Below are positions 1-8,827 of a DNA stretch of 64,000 nt, in pieces. A program made the position numbers and the translations under genes. The DNA lies in assembly GCA_040219735.1 (NCBI GenBank), contig JAVJRX010000134.1; one strand, given 5' to 3'. This DNA comes from Coleofasciculus sp040219735 (GTDB taxonomy: Bacteria > Cyanobacteriota > Cyanobacteriia > Cyanobacteriales > Coleofasciculaceae). The notes beneath the pieces are model-generated. The model saw only the letters and a list, made by a program, of their open reading frames with translations, made no database searches and was not told the origin of the DNA. Numbering within the stretch: position 1 is the stretch's first letter; every line of letters begins with the position of its first letter.

Positions 1-1
1 C

Positions 2-967
2 AGGTGTGCTGGCACCGATCATCTCTCCGGGGTTGAGCTATTTAAGGCAAGTTTAGATGCGAAGTGTTTTATTGGTGGGGCTTTGCTGTACAGTCCATCA
101 CAGAATATGATTCGCTTGCCAGGAACTTTTGTGTCTCCTTGGCACTGGGGTTGGTTCCTAATTGCCAATAGTGCGTTAACGTTTTCTGCCGCATTCAGCG
201 ATTCGTCTTTTTTCTGGCGGATTGGGGGTTTGGTGGGAATGGCACTGGTTTTCATAAATGCGGTAATCTGCGGTCAGCGAATTGCCTTGGCTTTGGTTCC
301 AGCTATTACGATACTCTTGTTAATTCTTACAGGTCAGATAGCGAATCTCAAGCGGTTTATTCCGATTGGGGTAGGACTCGCCTTGGTGATTGCGATTGGC
401 TTAGCTACGAATCCAGAACTGGTTCAGGAACGGATTGACAGTTTTCAGAGTCGTGCTGAGGCTTCACCACCGCAAGCATTCATTAAAGAGCAATTTGAAT
501 GGGCAATGTATAATAGCAAGGGCTTGCTGGGTAACGGTTTAGGAAGAGCTACTAATTCTACTCGCACCTTTGGGGATGTTTCACTGGTTGAAACCTATTA
601 TCCCAAACTTATTTTGGAAGTCGGTCTGATTGGCACCTTAGCCTTTTTGGTTTTTGTGACGCACTTGACATTTACTACATTTAAAGCCAAACAATCAGTT
701 CGTGACAAAAATTTACGTAGTTTTGGCTCTAGTTATTGGGTCTTTGTTTTGATTATCAGTTATAACACCTATTGGTATCCTTTGGATACAGACCCCGTAG
801 CTGTATACTACTGGTTCTTTGCTGGAGCAATCTTAGCCTTACCCGCGATAGACAGACAGGAACTGCGAAAACTCAAACTTGTCCAACAACAGGATGAACC
901 TGACGCGCAAAAGAAGGGTAAAAAAAAGGTCTCTAAACCCCGAATTGCTACCCCAATAGCCTCCTAG
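2..967 (+). CDS. O-antigen ligase/Wzy-like polysaccharide polymerase, 5' end cut by window
   Basis: Integral membrane protein of the O-antigen ligase/polymerase type, expected to join or polymerise lipid-linked glycans at the cytoplasmic membrane. The frame is open from base 2, so the true start lies outside the window; a TTG at 83 is only an internal candidate. About seven hydrophobic segments are visible. The loop GLLGNGLGRATN and the following E-x-x-Y-x-K-L-I-L-E-V-G-L-I-G stretch match the conserved Wzy_C region. The C-terminus is a Lys-rich cytosolic tail (KKGKKKVSK). Three glycosyltransferase genes follow on the same strand, so an exopolysaccharide or lipopolysaccharide cluster is likely. 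The substrate cannot be told from sequence. Confidence 0.75.
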   Translation, partial: RCAGTDHLSGVELFKASLDAKCFIGGALLYSPSQNMIRLPGTFVSPWHWGWFLIANSALTFSAAFSDSSFFWRIGGLVGMALVFINAVICGQRIALALVPAITILLLILTGQIANLKRFIPIGVGLALVIAIGLATNPELVQERIDSFQSRAEASPPQAFIKEQFEWAMYNSKGLLGNGLGRATNSTRTFGDVSLVETYYPKLILEVGLIGTLAFLVFVTHLTFTTFKAKQSVRDKNLRSFGSSYWVFVLIISYNTYWYPLDTDPVAVYYWFFAGAILALPAIDRQELRKLKLVQQQDEPDAQKKGKKKVSKPRIATPIAS

Positions 968-973
968 TGCATG

Positions 974-1039
974 AGGGGGAGCTGGGGGAGCTAGGGGAGC
1001 AGGGAGAGCTGGGGGAGCTGGGGGAGCTGGGGGAGCTGA
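974..1039 (+). repeat. Tandem 9-mer GGGGGAGCT repeat
   Basis: About seven imperfect units of GGGGGAGCT (variants ggggagcta, gggagagct) lie between the polymerase-like gene and the GT2 gene. The complementary motif forms the large array at 50841-51048, so the same minisatellite unit is present in both orientations in this window. Confidence 0.85.
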
Positions 1040-1082
1040 TTACCAATCAACAATCAACAATTACCATTTCAAAAAAATAGCC

Positions 1083-2075
1083 GTGAATGTGCCTTTAATT
1101 TCAGTCATTATTCCCACTTACGAACGTGAAGAAACCTTGCGAGATACCTTAGAAGATGTACTCAAGCAAGAATATCCTGCTGTAGAAGTTTTAGTGGTTG
1201 ATCAAACTCAAAACCATAAACCTGAAATCGAAGCCTATTTACAGCAATTAGCGAATGACCAGAAAATTAAATGGTTTCGGGTGAACTGGGCGAGTTTACC
1301 AGGGGCGCGAAACTATGGTGTGCGACGGGCGACGGGCGAAATTGTTGTGTTTATTGATGATGATGTGAAAATGCCTGCTGGGTACTTAGATGCTCACGCC
1401 CGTAACTATCAGCGTCAGGAGGTTGGAGCGGTTGCAGGGCGAGTGTTTGACCGGATGAAGCTGGCAGATTCTAAGAAGAAACATCAAGGAGATTATGAAA
1501 TCGAGGATTTGCCACCTCAGGCGATGGACCCAGGAATTGCCTGGTATCACATTGACTTAGTGCATACGATCAAACCTCAGTGGGTGATTTCCGCCAGAGG
1601 CTGTAATATGTCCTACCGTCGGGACATTTTTACCAAGCATGGGATATGGTTTGACGAACGATTTCGGGGGAGTGCGGTACGGGAAGAGTCGGATTTTTGT
1701 CTGCGATCGCGGCAAACGGGTTACAAGATTTGGTATGATCCCGATGCCTATTTGGTGCATCTAGGCGAAGAAACTGGCGGCTGTCATGATATTAGTACGC
1801 GATCGCTAAAATACCAAGTTACGTTTTATCACAATCATTTCTTGATGGCGCTGAAAAACCTCACCCCCAGTCAGCAGGTGCGCTTATTCGCTAAGCTTTT
1901 TGATTGTCACGTTTTGGGAAATCCACCCTGTAACAAGAGTGGTTCCCCAATCAAAATTGTCACTCGTGCAGGTTTCTACATTATCGGGTTTATCGACGCC
2001 CTGAAAAGTCAAATCAAGTCCAGTTGGGATCAGGGACAAATTTATACCACGTTGGATAAGACTATTGATAGTTGA
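1083..2075 (+). CDS. Family 2 glycosyltransferase
   Basis: GT-A fold glycosyltransferase of family GT2, transferring a sugar from a nucleotide donor in polysaccharide assembly. The N-terminus SVIIPTYEREETLRDTL is the classical GT2 start. The metal/nucleotide-binding acidic motif FIDDDV is near residue 92. An acceptor-region motif RGCNMSYRR is near residue 175, followed by REESDF, which matches the catalytic-base (ED) position. Start is GTG at 1083; no ATG fits upstream. No convincing membrane segment is present, so it is probably cytosolic or peripheral. It is followed by two GT4 genes, which suggests one pathway. Donor and acceptor are unknown. Confidence 0.88.
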   Translation: MNVPLISVIIPTYEREETLRDTLEDVLKQEYPAVEVLVVDQTQNHKPEIEAYLQQLANDQKIKWFRVNWASLPGARNYGVRRATGEIVVFIDDDVKMPAGYLDAHARNYQRQEVGAVAGRVFDRMKLADSKKKHQGDYEIEDLPPQAMDPGIAWYHIDLVHTIKPQWVISARGCNMSYRRDIFTKHGIWFDERFRGSAVREESDFCLRSRQTGYKIWYDPDAYLVHLGEETGGCHDISTRSLKYQVTFYHNHFLMALKNLTPSQQVRLFAKLFDCHVLGNPPCNKSGSPIKIVTRAGFYIIGFIDALKSQIKSSWDQGQIYTTLDKTIDS

Positions 2076-2141
2076 TTGGGGATTGAAAAGGTGATTATCT
2101 GCCATTCCCTATTCCCTATTCCCCATTTCTCTAAGGACAAA

Positions 2142-2190
2142 TGACGTAGCTTGCTTCTCGCTCCCTTGAGTATGACAAATGACAAATGAC
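2142..2190 (+). repeat. 49-bp direct repeat, copy 1, with TGACAAA heptamers
   Basis: This stretch (cttctcgctcccttgag core followed by tgacaaa heptamers) recurs at 3511-3559 with only a few mismatches. Each copy lies just upstream of one of the two GT4 genes. The heptamer run continues to 2207, so the ATG at 2200 lies within repeat DNA. Confidence 0.85.
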
Positions 2191-2199
2191 AAATGAAAA

Positions 2200-3381
2200 A
2201 TGACAAAAAGTATGAGAATTATAGTTGCCAGTCATACCTATATTGTTGATCTCAACTGCGAAAAGCTACGGGAACTTGCTAAGTTAGAACCTGATATTGA
2301 AGTCACCGTAGTCGTACCCCGTCGTTGGCGTCCAGGGGGCGTTCAAAATAAAATTATTGAAACTCAACCGCGTCAAGAGGGTTCATTTCGAGTCGTACCT
2401 GTCTCTAACTTGAGCCAAAATAATCAGGGATTACTCACATTTGGCGCAGATATTCTTCCCTTATTACGGGAATTCCGCCCCCAAATTCTTCAGGTTGAAC
2501 AAGGCGCAAAGTCATTAGGATATGCCCAATTCATTGCCTTGAATCAACTTTTAGGGCTAAAGGCAAAAAATCTATTCTTTACCTGGTGGAATTTACCCTA
2601 TCAGGTAAAGTTTCCTTTATCGATATTGCACGATTATAACCTCCAAAATACCCACGGACTCGTTGCGGGAAATCAGGATGCGGTGGAGGTACTCCAGCAG
2701 CACGGTTATCAGGGGGCTTCTATCGTTATGCCTCAATTGGGTGTGGATGATAGCCGATTTCGTCCCCAAGTCCAGCCAGACTTACAAAGCAAGTTAGGAA
2801 TTCAAGGAGATGAATTTGTCGTCGGATTTGTAGGACGGTTTGTTGAAGAAAAAGGGTTATTAACTCTAGGGGAAGCTTTGGCGGGGATCAAGGAGCATTG
2901 CTGGAAATGGTTACTGCTAGGGCGTGGTTCCCTGCAAACTGAGTTAATGGAAAAGGCGGTGGAATGGGGAATTAAAGACCGGATGATTTGGGTGGAGAGT
3001 GTTCCTCATGACGAAGTACCAAATTATATCAATTTGATGAATGTTCTCGTCTTGCCATCTGAGACGACGTACAAGTTTAAAACTCTAACGGCGGCGGGAT
3101 GGAAAGAACAGTTTGGTCATGTTTTGATTGAGGCGATGGCATCGAAAGTGCCAGTAATTGGGTCGGATTCTGGGGAAATTCCGAATGTGATTGGTGAAGC
3201 GGGTTTGGTTTTTCCGGAGAAGAATGTAGAAGCGTTACGGGATAAGTTGGTATCGCTGATGGAGCAGCCGGAGTTGGTTAATCAGTTGGCTGAATTGGGG
3301 TATAAACGAGCAATGAGGCAGTATACTAATAAGGCTTTGGCACGGAAGTTGTTGGATTTTTATCAGAGACTTATTGAATGA
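2200..3381 (+). CDS. Family 4 glycosyltransferase
   Basis: GT-B fold retaining glycosyltransferase (GT4/GT1 Pfam type). The N-terminal Rossmann domain starts with MRIIVASHTY. The C-terminal donor-binding domain opens at VGFVGRFVEEKGLLTL near residue 207 and contains the E-x7-E signature region GHVLIEAMASKVPVIGSDSG near residue 305, which binds the nucleotide sugar. The ATG at 2200 gives MTKSMRI; the second ATG at 2212 gives MRI, which fits the family better, because the first codons come from the upstream heptamer repeat. It is part of the polysaccharide cluster; sugar specificity is unknown. Confidence 0.88.
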   Translation: MTKSMRIIVASHTYIVDLNCEKLRELAKLEPDIEVTVVVPRRWRPGGVQNKIIETQPRQEGSFRVVPVSNLSQNNQGLLTFGADILPLLREFRPQILQVEQGAKSLGYAQFIALNQLLGLKAKNLFFTWWNLPYQVKFPLSILHDYNLQNTHGLVAGNQDAVEVLQQHGYQGASIVMPQLGVDDSRFRPQVQPDLQSKLGIQGDEFVVGFVGRFVEEKGLLTLGEALAGIKEHCWKWLLLGRGSLQTELMEKAVEWGIKDRMIWVESVPHDEVPNYINLMNVLVLPSETTYKFKTLTAAGWKEQFGHVLIEAMASKVPVIGSDSGEIPNVIGEAGLVFPEKNVEALRDKLVSLMEQPELVNQLAELGYKRAMRQYTNKALARKLLDFYQRLIE

Positions 3382-3408
3382 TGAGACGGGGTATCAAAAT
3401 TATATTTT

Positions 3409-3456
3409 TAAAACGCAGAGGAGCGCAGAGGTTTACGCAGAGGACGCAGAGGGGGT
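3409..3456 (+). repeat. CGCAGAGG tandem repeat
   Basis: An imperfect series of cgcagagg units between the two GT4 genes. The reverse-complement motif (cctctgcg) occurs at 57391-57436. This is a widespread cyanobacterial short tandem repeat with no visible coding content. Confidence 0.75.
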
Positions 3457-3510
3457 TATAGGATTGGGATTTGCTTTTTTTATCGGATTTGAAAATAGTT
3501 GGCGATGATA

Positions 3511-3559
3511 TGAGGTAGCTTTCTTCTCGCTCCCTTGAGTATAACAAATGACAAATGAC
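3511..3559 (+). repeat. 49-bp direct repeat, copy 2
   Basis: Second copy of the element at 2142-2190, again ending in tgacaaa heptamers. It lies 11 bases before the ATG of the second GT4 gene, so it forms that gene's immediate leader. Confidence 0.85.
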
Positions 3560-3570
3560 GAATTAAAAAA

Positions 3571-4821
3571 ATGCGAATTTTACAAATTGTCCCTTCAATT
3601 TCGCTGGTTTATGGGGGTCCGAGTCAAATGGTACTGGGGCTTTCTAAGGCGCTAGCGAATCAAGGTGTAGATGTTACTATATTGACCACCGATAGTAATG
3701 GGGATTTTGGTCAAGCGCCACTGGATGTTCCTTTGGATAAACCTGTCCCGCAGGATGGGTATCAGGTGCGATATTTCCGGTGTTCTCCGTTCCGTCGCTA
3801 TAAGTTTTCTCTCTTATTATTACGTTGGTTGTGGCAACATGCAGGGGAATTTGATGTGGCGCATATTCACGCCCTCTTTTCACCTGTGAGCACCGCCGCC
3901 GCAACAGTCGCCCGAAAACGAAATTTACCCTATCTTTTGCGTCCATTAGGTACGCTTGATCCGGCAGATTTACAGAAGAAACGGCGATTAAAACAAGTTT
4001 ATGTCGGTTTGTGGGAACGTGCTAATTTAGCTGGGGCGGCGGGTATTCATTTTACCAGTGAACAAGAGGCGAAGATTTCTCAACGTTTTGGTACGAATGC
4101 GCCGGATATTGTGATTCCTTTGGGGGTTACGCCTCCGGAGGATGTAGAGACGCGCCATGGTGCGTCTCTACGTCAGGGCGGGTTCTGCACAAACGATATC
4201 ATCAATGGCGAAACAAAAGTCCCATTACCCGCCCCTACAGATGTTTCAGGGAACGTCTCTACCCAATTGCCAATCCTCTTGTTTATGTCTCGAATTGACC
4301 CGAAAAAAGGATTGGATTTACTAATTCCGGCTTTAGAAACTCTTTTAGCTGAAGGGTTAGGGTTTCACTTTATCTTAGCTGGCGCGAATCCCCAAGATCC
4401 AGAGTATGAACGTAAAATTCAACAACAGATTCAAACGTCGCCGCTATCGTCTCATACGACAATTACAGGTTTTGTAGAAGGGGAAGTAAAAGCGGCGTTG
4501 CTACAAAGGGCGGATTTATTTGTTTTACCCTCTTATTATGAAAACTTTGGTATTGCTGTCGCCGAAGCTATGGTGGCGGGGACTCCTGTGGTAATTTCGG
4601 ATCAGGTGCATATTTGCCAAGAAGTGAAAGGGGCGGAGGCGGGATGGGTTTGTGGGTGTGATGTGGCGTCGTTGACTCAAACGTTACGGGAAGCGTTAAG
4701 AGATGCTGGGGAACAGAAGCGGCGTGGGGTCAATGGGAGAGACTATGCACTACGGCATTATAGTTGGGATGCGATCGCGCAGACTATGATTGAGGCATAT
4801 CAAACTATAACTGACACCTGA
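3571..4821 (+). CDS. Family 4 glycosyltransferase with in-frame repeat insertion
   Basis: GT-B glycosyltransferase. The N-terminal acceptor domain begins MRILQIVPSISLVYGGPS, with the Gly-rich loop typical of GT4 enzymes. The donor domain begins LLFMSRIDPKKGLDLL near residue 238 and carries EAMVAGTPVVISD near residue 333 for nucleotide-sugar binding. Between the two domains, residues about 192-231 are encoded by DNA that is clearly repeat-derived (4144-4262: a GTAGAGACG palindrome, a GGGCGGGTT/AACCCGCCC element and a decayed second palindrome). The frame stays open, adding roughly 39 residues in the interdomain linker, where related enzymes have a short link. The product is probably still active because both domains are complete. 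Confidence 0.86.
   Translation: MRILQIVPSISLVYGGPSQMVLGLSKALANQGVDVTILTTDSNGDFGQAPLDVPLDKPVPQDGYQVRYFRCSPFRRYKFSLLLLRWLWQHAGEFDVAHIHALFSPVSTAAATVARKRNLPYLLRPLGTLDPADLQKKRRLKQVYVGLWERANLAGAAGIHFTSEQEAKISQRFGTNAPDIVIPLGVTPPEDVETRHGASLRQGGFCTNDIINGETKVPLPAPTDVSGNVSTQLPILLFMSRIDPKKGLDLLIPALETLLAEGLGFHFILAGANPQDPEYERKIQQQIQTSPLSSHTTITGFVEGEVKAALLQRADLFVLPSYYENFGIAVAEAMVAGTPVVISDQVHICQEVKGAEAGWVCGCDVASLTQTLREALRDAGEQKRRGVNGRDYALRHYSWDAIAQTMIEAYQTITDT
4144..4262 (+). repeat. Composite palindromic repeat inside GT4 gene
   Basis: Bases 4144-4171 form an almost perfect 28-bp palindrome with gtagagacg ends. A second element from 4175 to about 4238 has gggcgggtt and acccgcccc ends, like the element at 11551-11613. 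A decayed palindrome follows at about 4236-4262 (cagatgtt to aacgtctctac). All of it is translated in frame. Confidence 0.75.
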
Positions 4822-5132
4822 TACCTAATAACTGACACCTGATATCTAATAACTGACACCTGATATCTAATACCTAATAACTGACATCTGACACCTGATA
4901 CCTAATATAGCGCTTCGCGCTGGTGTGTTTACACATTAGAGAGGGATGCTTGATCAGGAGGGATTTAGAACACTTGTACTGTAACTACGCGAGAGCGAAC
5001 TGCTATAACTGACATCTGATACCTAATAACTGACATCTGACATCTGACACCTGATAACTGACACCTGATAACTGATAACTGATAACTGATAACTGATAAC
5101 TGACACCTGATAACTGATAACTGATAACTGAT
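4806..5132. repeat. TAACTGA/TGACACC heptad repeat region, no gene
   Basis: The region between GT4 and the next gene is made of taactga, cacctga, catctga and tacctaa units in tandem blocks (4806-4905 and 5005-5132). A small interruption at about 4905-5004 holds a hairpin-prone agcgcttcgcgct. The open frames on the minus strand here encode only low-complexity peptides rich in SVI and SYQL, and are repeat artefacts. Confidence 0.85.
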
Positions 5133-5133
5133 T

Positions 5134-6051
5134 ATGGCAGATATTGATAACCTCCTCAACCAAATAGCCGCCCAAGAAACCCAACTTCAGGATACTGAGT
5201 TTCTTGCGCCCTGTGTTCAAGGGGGAAAAGTTCGCACGTCAGTCGCTAATCTGATTTATACCTTTACCCCTCAACCGCCTGATTTTGAAGGATGGGGTAT
5301 TTTTCGTCCTGTGGATGAGAAAAAGGCTGAGGTGGTGTCCGAGGCTAGTTTACCTCAATTAGCTGAGTATCTGAACCTACTTAAACCCCTGCGCTTACGA
5401 TTGGCTTATCCGTTGCGTTCATTGACTTGGTTAGCGTATCCCATTAATGAATCGGATATGCAGCAACGCTTGGGTATGATCAAACCTGTACCTGTACATC
5501 TGGTTAGCGAAGGCGCTGCATTTGAACCGATTATTGCCCGTTTTGATGGTACGGCTTTTTGGTTTGATGAAATAGACAGACGCGCTGAACCCCAACCGAC
5601 TGAACAGTTACGAGAACAGTTAGAACAGGTTACTTTACCGGATCAGGTTCGGTTTGCGGGAATGACACCGGAAATGGTGACGGTTTATGAACTTGTATTG
5701 CAACAAACATCTGCTTATCAGGAGAGAGAACAACATCGGCGTCAGGTGAGAGAGGGGGAGATTCGCCCACAACACCCCCAGAGACGGCGGGAAAGAGGGG
5801 GTTCTAATCCTGATCAAACCGATGAACAACGGTTGCGGGATGCATTACAGATGGGAGGTGGGAGATTGCGGACATTTCGCGATCGCGGCGAGTTTTGGCA
5901 AGTGGAATGGACAACTCGTGATCGGGAAAGTCATACCTGTGCGATCGCCAAGGGGGATTTAACCGTGATGAGTTCAGGGATTTGTTTAAGTGGTTGCGAT
6001 CGCGACTTTGATTTACAATCCCTGGTTGGTGTGATTGAAGCCCGTATCTAA
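5134..6051 (+). CDS. Conserved-looking cyanobacterial protein of unknown function
   Basis: I do not recognise a named family. The 305-residue product is soluble, with no signal peptide or membrane segment. It has an N-terminal part rich in aromatic and Pro residues (LIYTFTPQPPDFEGWGIFRPV, residues 41-61), a central RLRLAYPLRSLTWLAYPI stretch, and a charged Arg/Gln/Glu linker (residues about 195-235: QEREQHRRQVREGEIRPQ). A compact C-terminal module follows (residues 240-305) with a LRTFRDRGEFWQVEWTTRD segment and two Cys near the end. The ATG at 5134 directly follows the heptad repeat region. The two-part layout suggests an N-terminal domain joined by a flexible linker to a small C-terminal domain. 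Confidence 0.75.
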   Translation: MADIDNLLNQIAAQETQLQDTEFLAPCVQGGKVRTSVANLIYTFTPQPPDFEGWGIFRPVDEKKAEVVSEASLPQLAEYLNLLKPLRLRLAYPLRSLTWLAYPINESDMQQRLGMIKPVPVHLVSEGAAFEPIIARFDGTAFWFDEIDRRAEPQPTEQLREQLEQVTLPDQVRFAGMTPEMVTVYELVLQQTSAYQEREQHRRQVREGEIRPQHPQRRRERGGSNPDQTDEQRLRDALQMGGGRLRTFRDRGEFWQVEWTTRDRESHTCAIAKGDLTVMSSGICLSGCDRDFDLQSLVGVIEARI

Positions 6052-6203
6052 CAAGATTTGGGAATTTCTCCGGCTCAACTGTATTAATTTTCCTAATGGT
6101 TCGACCAACATTTCTTTACGGAGTTTTCAAGAAACTTTCCCTCAATCTTGACTACAATCTAGTTATCGTCTACCACAATCTCTATTAAGCACAGAGACAA
6201 ATA

Positions 6204-6425
6204 ATGCTGACCCAAAAAATTTACCAGAGAAAAATCAGTAACTCGTTTGACTTTAGTCAACTTTTTGCTCAAAGCATGCAAAAGGGTAAAATCAGTCTGG
6301 CTGACTGGTATGAATTACTGGTAATGCCGATGGATAATACCTTTACCTCAGATCATGAGGAGGCGGTGACTCGATTAATCTATGGGGTGCGACATGGTTT
6401 TGTTAAAGTCGTTGATAATGGTTAG
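6204..6425 (+). CDS. Small hypothetical protein upstream of ThiF-like gene
   Basis: A 73-residue soluble protein, unrecognised. The sequence is balanced and predicted helical (FDFSQLFAQSMQKGKISLADWYELL), and the length is compatible with a real small gene. It ends 60 bases before the ATG of the ThiF-like gene and on the same strand, so the two are probably co-transcribed. Whether it is a substrate, regulator or unrelated cannot be told from sequence. Confidence 0.55.
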   Translation: MLTQKIYQRKISNSFDFSQLFAQSMQKGKISLADWYELLVMPMDNTFTSDHEEAVTRLIYGVRHGFVKVVDNG

Positions 6426-6485
6426 TTGTTTCAAACTAGCCACTGGCTATTGACTGATCGCGGTGGTTGCCCAATTTTATTCAGA

Positions 6486-7130
6486 ATGTCTATTTTCTTT
6501 CACGAAAACCTTTATCGAACACCCGCCCTGATGACACGGTTGCAGGAGTTTCCGGTAACTATCTGCGGGGCTGGAGCGCTGGGGGCAAATATGACTGAAA
6601 ACTTGGCACGTTCAGGGTTTGGCAAGTTGCGGGTAATCGATCGCGATCGCATCGAAGAACGAAATCTTTCCACTCAACCCTATTACAAATCCGATATTGG
6701 TGCCTATAAAACTAAAATTTTGACAAATACCCTCTATCGTGCATTAGGTATCACTATAGATGGGCGTGCCAAAGAACTAACGGCGGACAACTGTTCTCAA
6801 TTACTCCGGGACAGTCATTTAGTCATCGATACCTTTGACAATAGTGTCGCCCGTCAAGGGGTGAAGGAGTATTGTCAACAGGTGCAGATTCCCTGTCTCC
6901 ATGTCGGATTGGCGAGTGACTATGGGGAGATAATTTGGAACGATAGTTATCGCGTTCCCTCACCTGCCAATGATGATATTTGTGATTATCCCTTGGCGCG
7001 AAATTTAGTGATGCTGGCGGTTGCGGTTGCTTGTGAGGTGGTTATTACCTTTGTTGCCACTCAAAAGCAACGAAGTTTTACCATTACGTTAGCCGATTTA
7101 GCCGTTCAACCATTGAATGATGAAGTATGA
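6486..7130 (+). CDS. ThiF/HesA/MoeB-like (E1-superfamily) adenylation domain protein
   Basis: A compact Rossmann-type E1-like domain. The nucleotide loop GAGALGANMTENLARSG lies at about residues 29-45 and is followed by RVIDRDRIEERNLSTQ, the Asp/Arg/Asn pattern used by ThiF/MoeB/E1 enzymes to bind ATP. IDTFDNSVARQ matches the conserved D-x-x-D-N-x-x-x-R motif that closes the adenylation site. The protein is only 214 residues, lacks the usual CxxC zinc pairs, and has no clear catalytic-Cys domain. It may adenylate a carrier without forming a thioester, or need a partner. The frame extends upstream to a TTG at 6426, but the ATG at 6486 starts right at the fold. Confidence 0.75.
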   Translation: MSIFFHENLYRTPALMTRLQEFPVTICGAGALGANMTENLARSGFGKLRVIDRDRIEERNLSTQPYYKSDIGAYKTKILTNTLYRALGITIDGRAKELTADNCSQLLRDSHLVIDTFDNSVARQGVKEYCQQVQIPCLHVGLASDYGEIIWNDSYRVPSPANDDICDYPLARNLVMLAVAVACEVVITFVATQKQRSFTITLADLAVQPLNDEV

Positions 7131-7265
7131 TCGCCGGTGATCCCCGGTTTGACGTTTAATGGTTAAGGGTAAATGCAGTCATTGGACTTGTTCCTTCAGT
7201 TCAGGCGACTTGAGATGTAATCGTGATTGATGGGGTGTCGAAAATGGACATTACACTCCGGTTGC

Positions 7266-7490
7266 TCAAAAATTCTGGAGCTGTCCTTGGCGCTCTAATA
7301 GTTCTAGGTAGGAGATGGGTACGACTAGGGGCCAAAAAAGAGCGGCGATGGCTAAAAACATGATCGAGTGAAATTGGGCTTCGGGAGAGAGGTTTTCCTC
7401 ACGTTGTAGAAAGTCTAGCCATCGCGTGAACAAAAGCGGTAGCATGATGAGGTAAAAGATGATTAAGCCGCTGAAAATGATGTTCCACAT
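7266..7490 (-). CDS. Small two-helix membrane protein
   Basis: A 74-residue protein with two hydrophobic helices: residues 3-21 (NIIFSGLIIFYLIMLPLLF) and about 44-61 (IMFLAIAALFWPLVVPISYL). A charged loop (REENLSPEAQ) joins them. An AAGGA ribosome-binding site lies just ahead of the ATG. It probably sits in the cytoplasmic or thylakoid membrane with both ends on the same side. No function is recognised; the helix quality and ribosome-binding site support a real gene. Confidence 0.65.
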   Translation of the reverse strand: MWNIIFSGLIIFYLIMLPLLFTRWLDFLQREENLSPEAQFHSIMFLAIAALFWPLVVPISYLELLERQGQLQNF

Positions 7491-7765
7491 AGTTTCCTTG
7501 GTTGGTTGAGAGGTTAAGTGAGTTTCTAATTATTACTCTGGATTATTTCCTGCCTTTTATGCAAATGGTCAGGATTTTGTCAAAAATCTTTACAAATTTA
7601 ATCGCCAATTCTGCATTCAGTGGATCGCCAGCTTATAAAAAATGTATTTAAAGATACATAAATTGGGTTTAATTCTGTAGTATTTCGTCCCTCACCGTTC
7701 CCTGTTCGTGGAGTCGCGATCGCACCTATTCTGTCAATAGCTGGAACCTTTGCTGCGCCTACTTT

Positions 7766-8677
7766 TTAATCCGAGTAACCCTTGCAAAGAGAGTTGAACC
7801 CCATTATCAAGCCGAGGGCGGCTAAACCCACGCCAGCAGAGGGTTCAGGGACTGACGTACAGTAGCCGCGATCGCAAATCCCCGATTTATTGAACTTGAA
7901 GGCGATAGTATGTTCACCATCAAAGCGATTTAAATCATAGCCAGCATCGAGTAATTCCGACTCAGACAGATACATAATATTGGTGAGAAATTCACCTGAA
8001 CCCATCGTATTTAAACTTTGAGATTGGTCAAAATAAGACGTATCGGCGGCTAAATCACCCAGACTCGGACCACAACCCGCACCTTGACAAGCGTCATTCA
8101 CTCGTATGTTGTAATCTTCCAGGTTATCAAATCCACTATTAATATCTGTGGTACTGATAGCGGTAACATTGCTATAAAGACCAAGATTAGGGACTAAAGA
8201 ATCATTGCTTTCGGCAAAACGTACTCCGAATAAATCCCCTTGATTATTCGCCGTGGTGAAGTCTTTGTCAGTAAAATTGAAGAACAAATCACCCCAACCA
8301 ATATTGGCATCATCAGCACGGGTTCCATCAATACCTGTTAATGGGATATTGCCATTAATCACTACCACAATGCTATCCTTAGTTTCCTTAAGCGCTAGAC
8401 TATAGATCTCATAGCCCTTACCAGCTCCACCGACTTGAAATCCATCCACGCCATCATTGAACGAATCAACTGCATATTGCCATCCCTGATCATTGATAGG
8501 ATTTTTGCCAACTTGAAGGGCAATACCATCGTTGATACATTCCGTAAACGTATTGGCGACAGTCCCTTCATTCAAAGCGGTGAACGTCGCCGCCTTAGCT
8601 GGTTTTGTGGTGGTTAAAATTACACCTAATGTGGTTGTGATAATAATGAATTGGGCGGTTTTGTTTAACATAGTCAT
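7766..8677 (-). CDS. PEP-CTERM sorting-domain protein
   Basis: Exported protein expected to be processed by an exosortase. Residues 1-29 form a signal peptide (hydrophobic core FIIITTTLGVILTTT, likely cleavage after AKA). The C-terminus carries the PEP-CTERM signal: VPEPSAGVG near residue 277, then the hydrophobic helix LAALGLIMGF and a short tail with a basic residue. The middle (residues 30-270) is rich in Asp, Asn and Gly with a few paired Cys, typical of secreted beta-rich domains. The second Met at residue 3 is an alternative start. No sorting enzyme gene lies in the window. The role is probably extracellular-matrix or sheath related, by analogy with the family. Confidence 0.85.
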   Translation of the reverse strand: MTMLNKTAQFIIITTTLGVILTTTKPAKAATFTALNEGTVANTFTECINDGIALQVGKNPINDQGWQYAVDSFNDGVDGFQVGGAGKGYEIYSLALKETKDSIVVVINGNIPLTGIDGTRADDANIGWGDLFFNFTDKDFTTANNQGDLFGVRFAESNDSLVPNLGLYSNVTAISTTDINSGFDNLEDYNIRVNDACQGAGCGPSLGDLAADTSYFDQSQSLNTMGSGEFLTNIMYLSESELLDAGYDLNRFDGEHTIAFKFNKSGICDRGYCTSVPEPSAGVGLAALGLIMGFNSLCKGYSD

Positions 8678-8827
8678 CTCTTTGTTGTTTTAGAGACGAG
8701 TTTACTCGCATCCTCTGCTCTCCCTCTTAAAAAGGGCGACGGAAGGGGGAACTCCCAAGGGGGATGGGAGTTGGGATCGGGGTGAGGGGGCTGTAGCTTA
8801 AGTTAACTTTGAGCCAGAACTTTCGTT

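Noticed and set aside
4965..5220. Minus-strand frames with ISYQLSVI-type repeats
   Set aside because: Direct translation of the taactga heptad repeats; not protein-like and overlapping a real plus-strand gene start.
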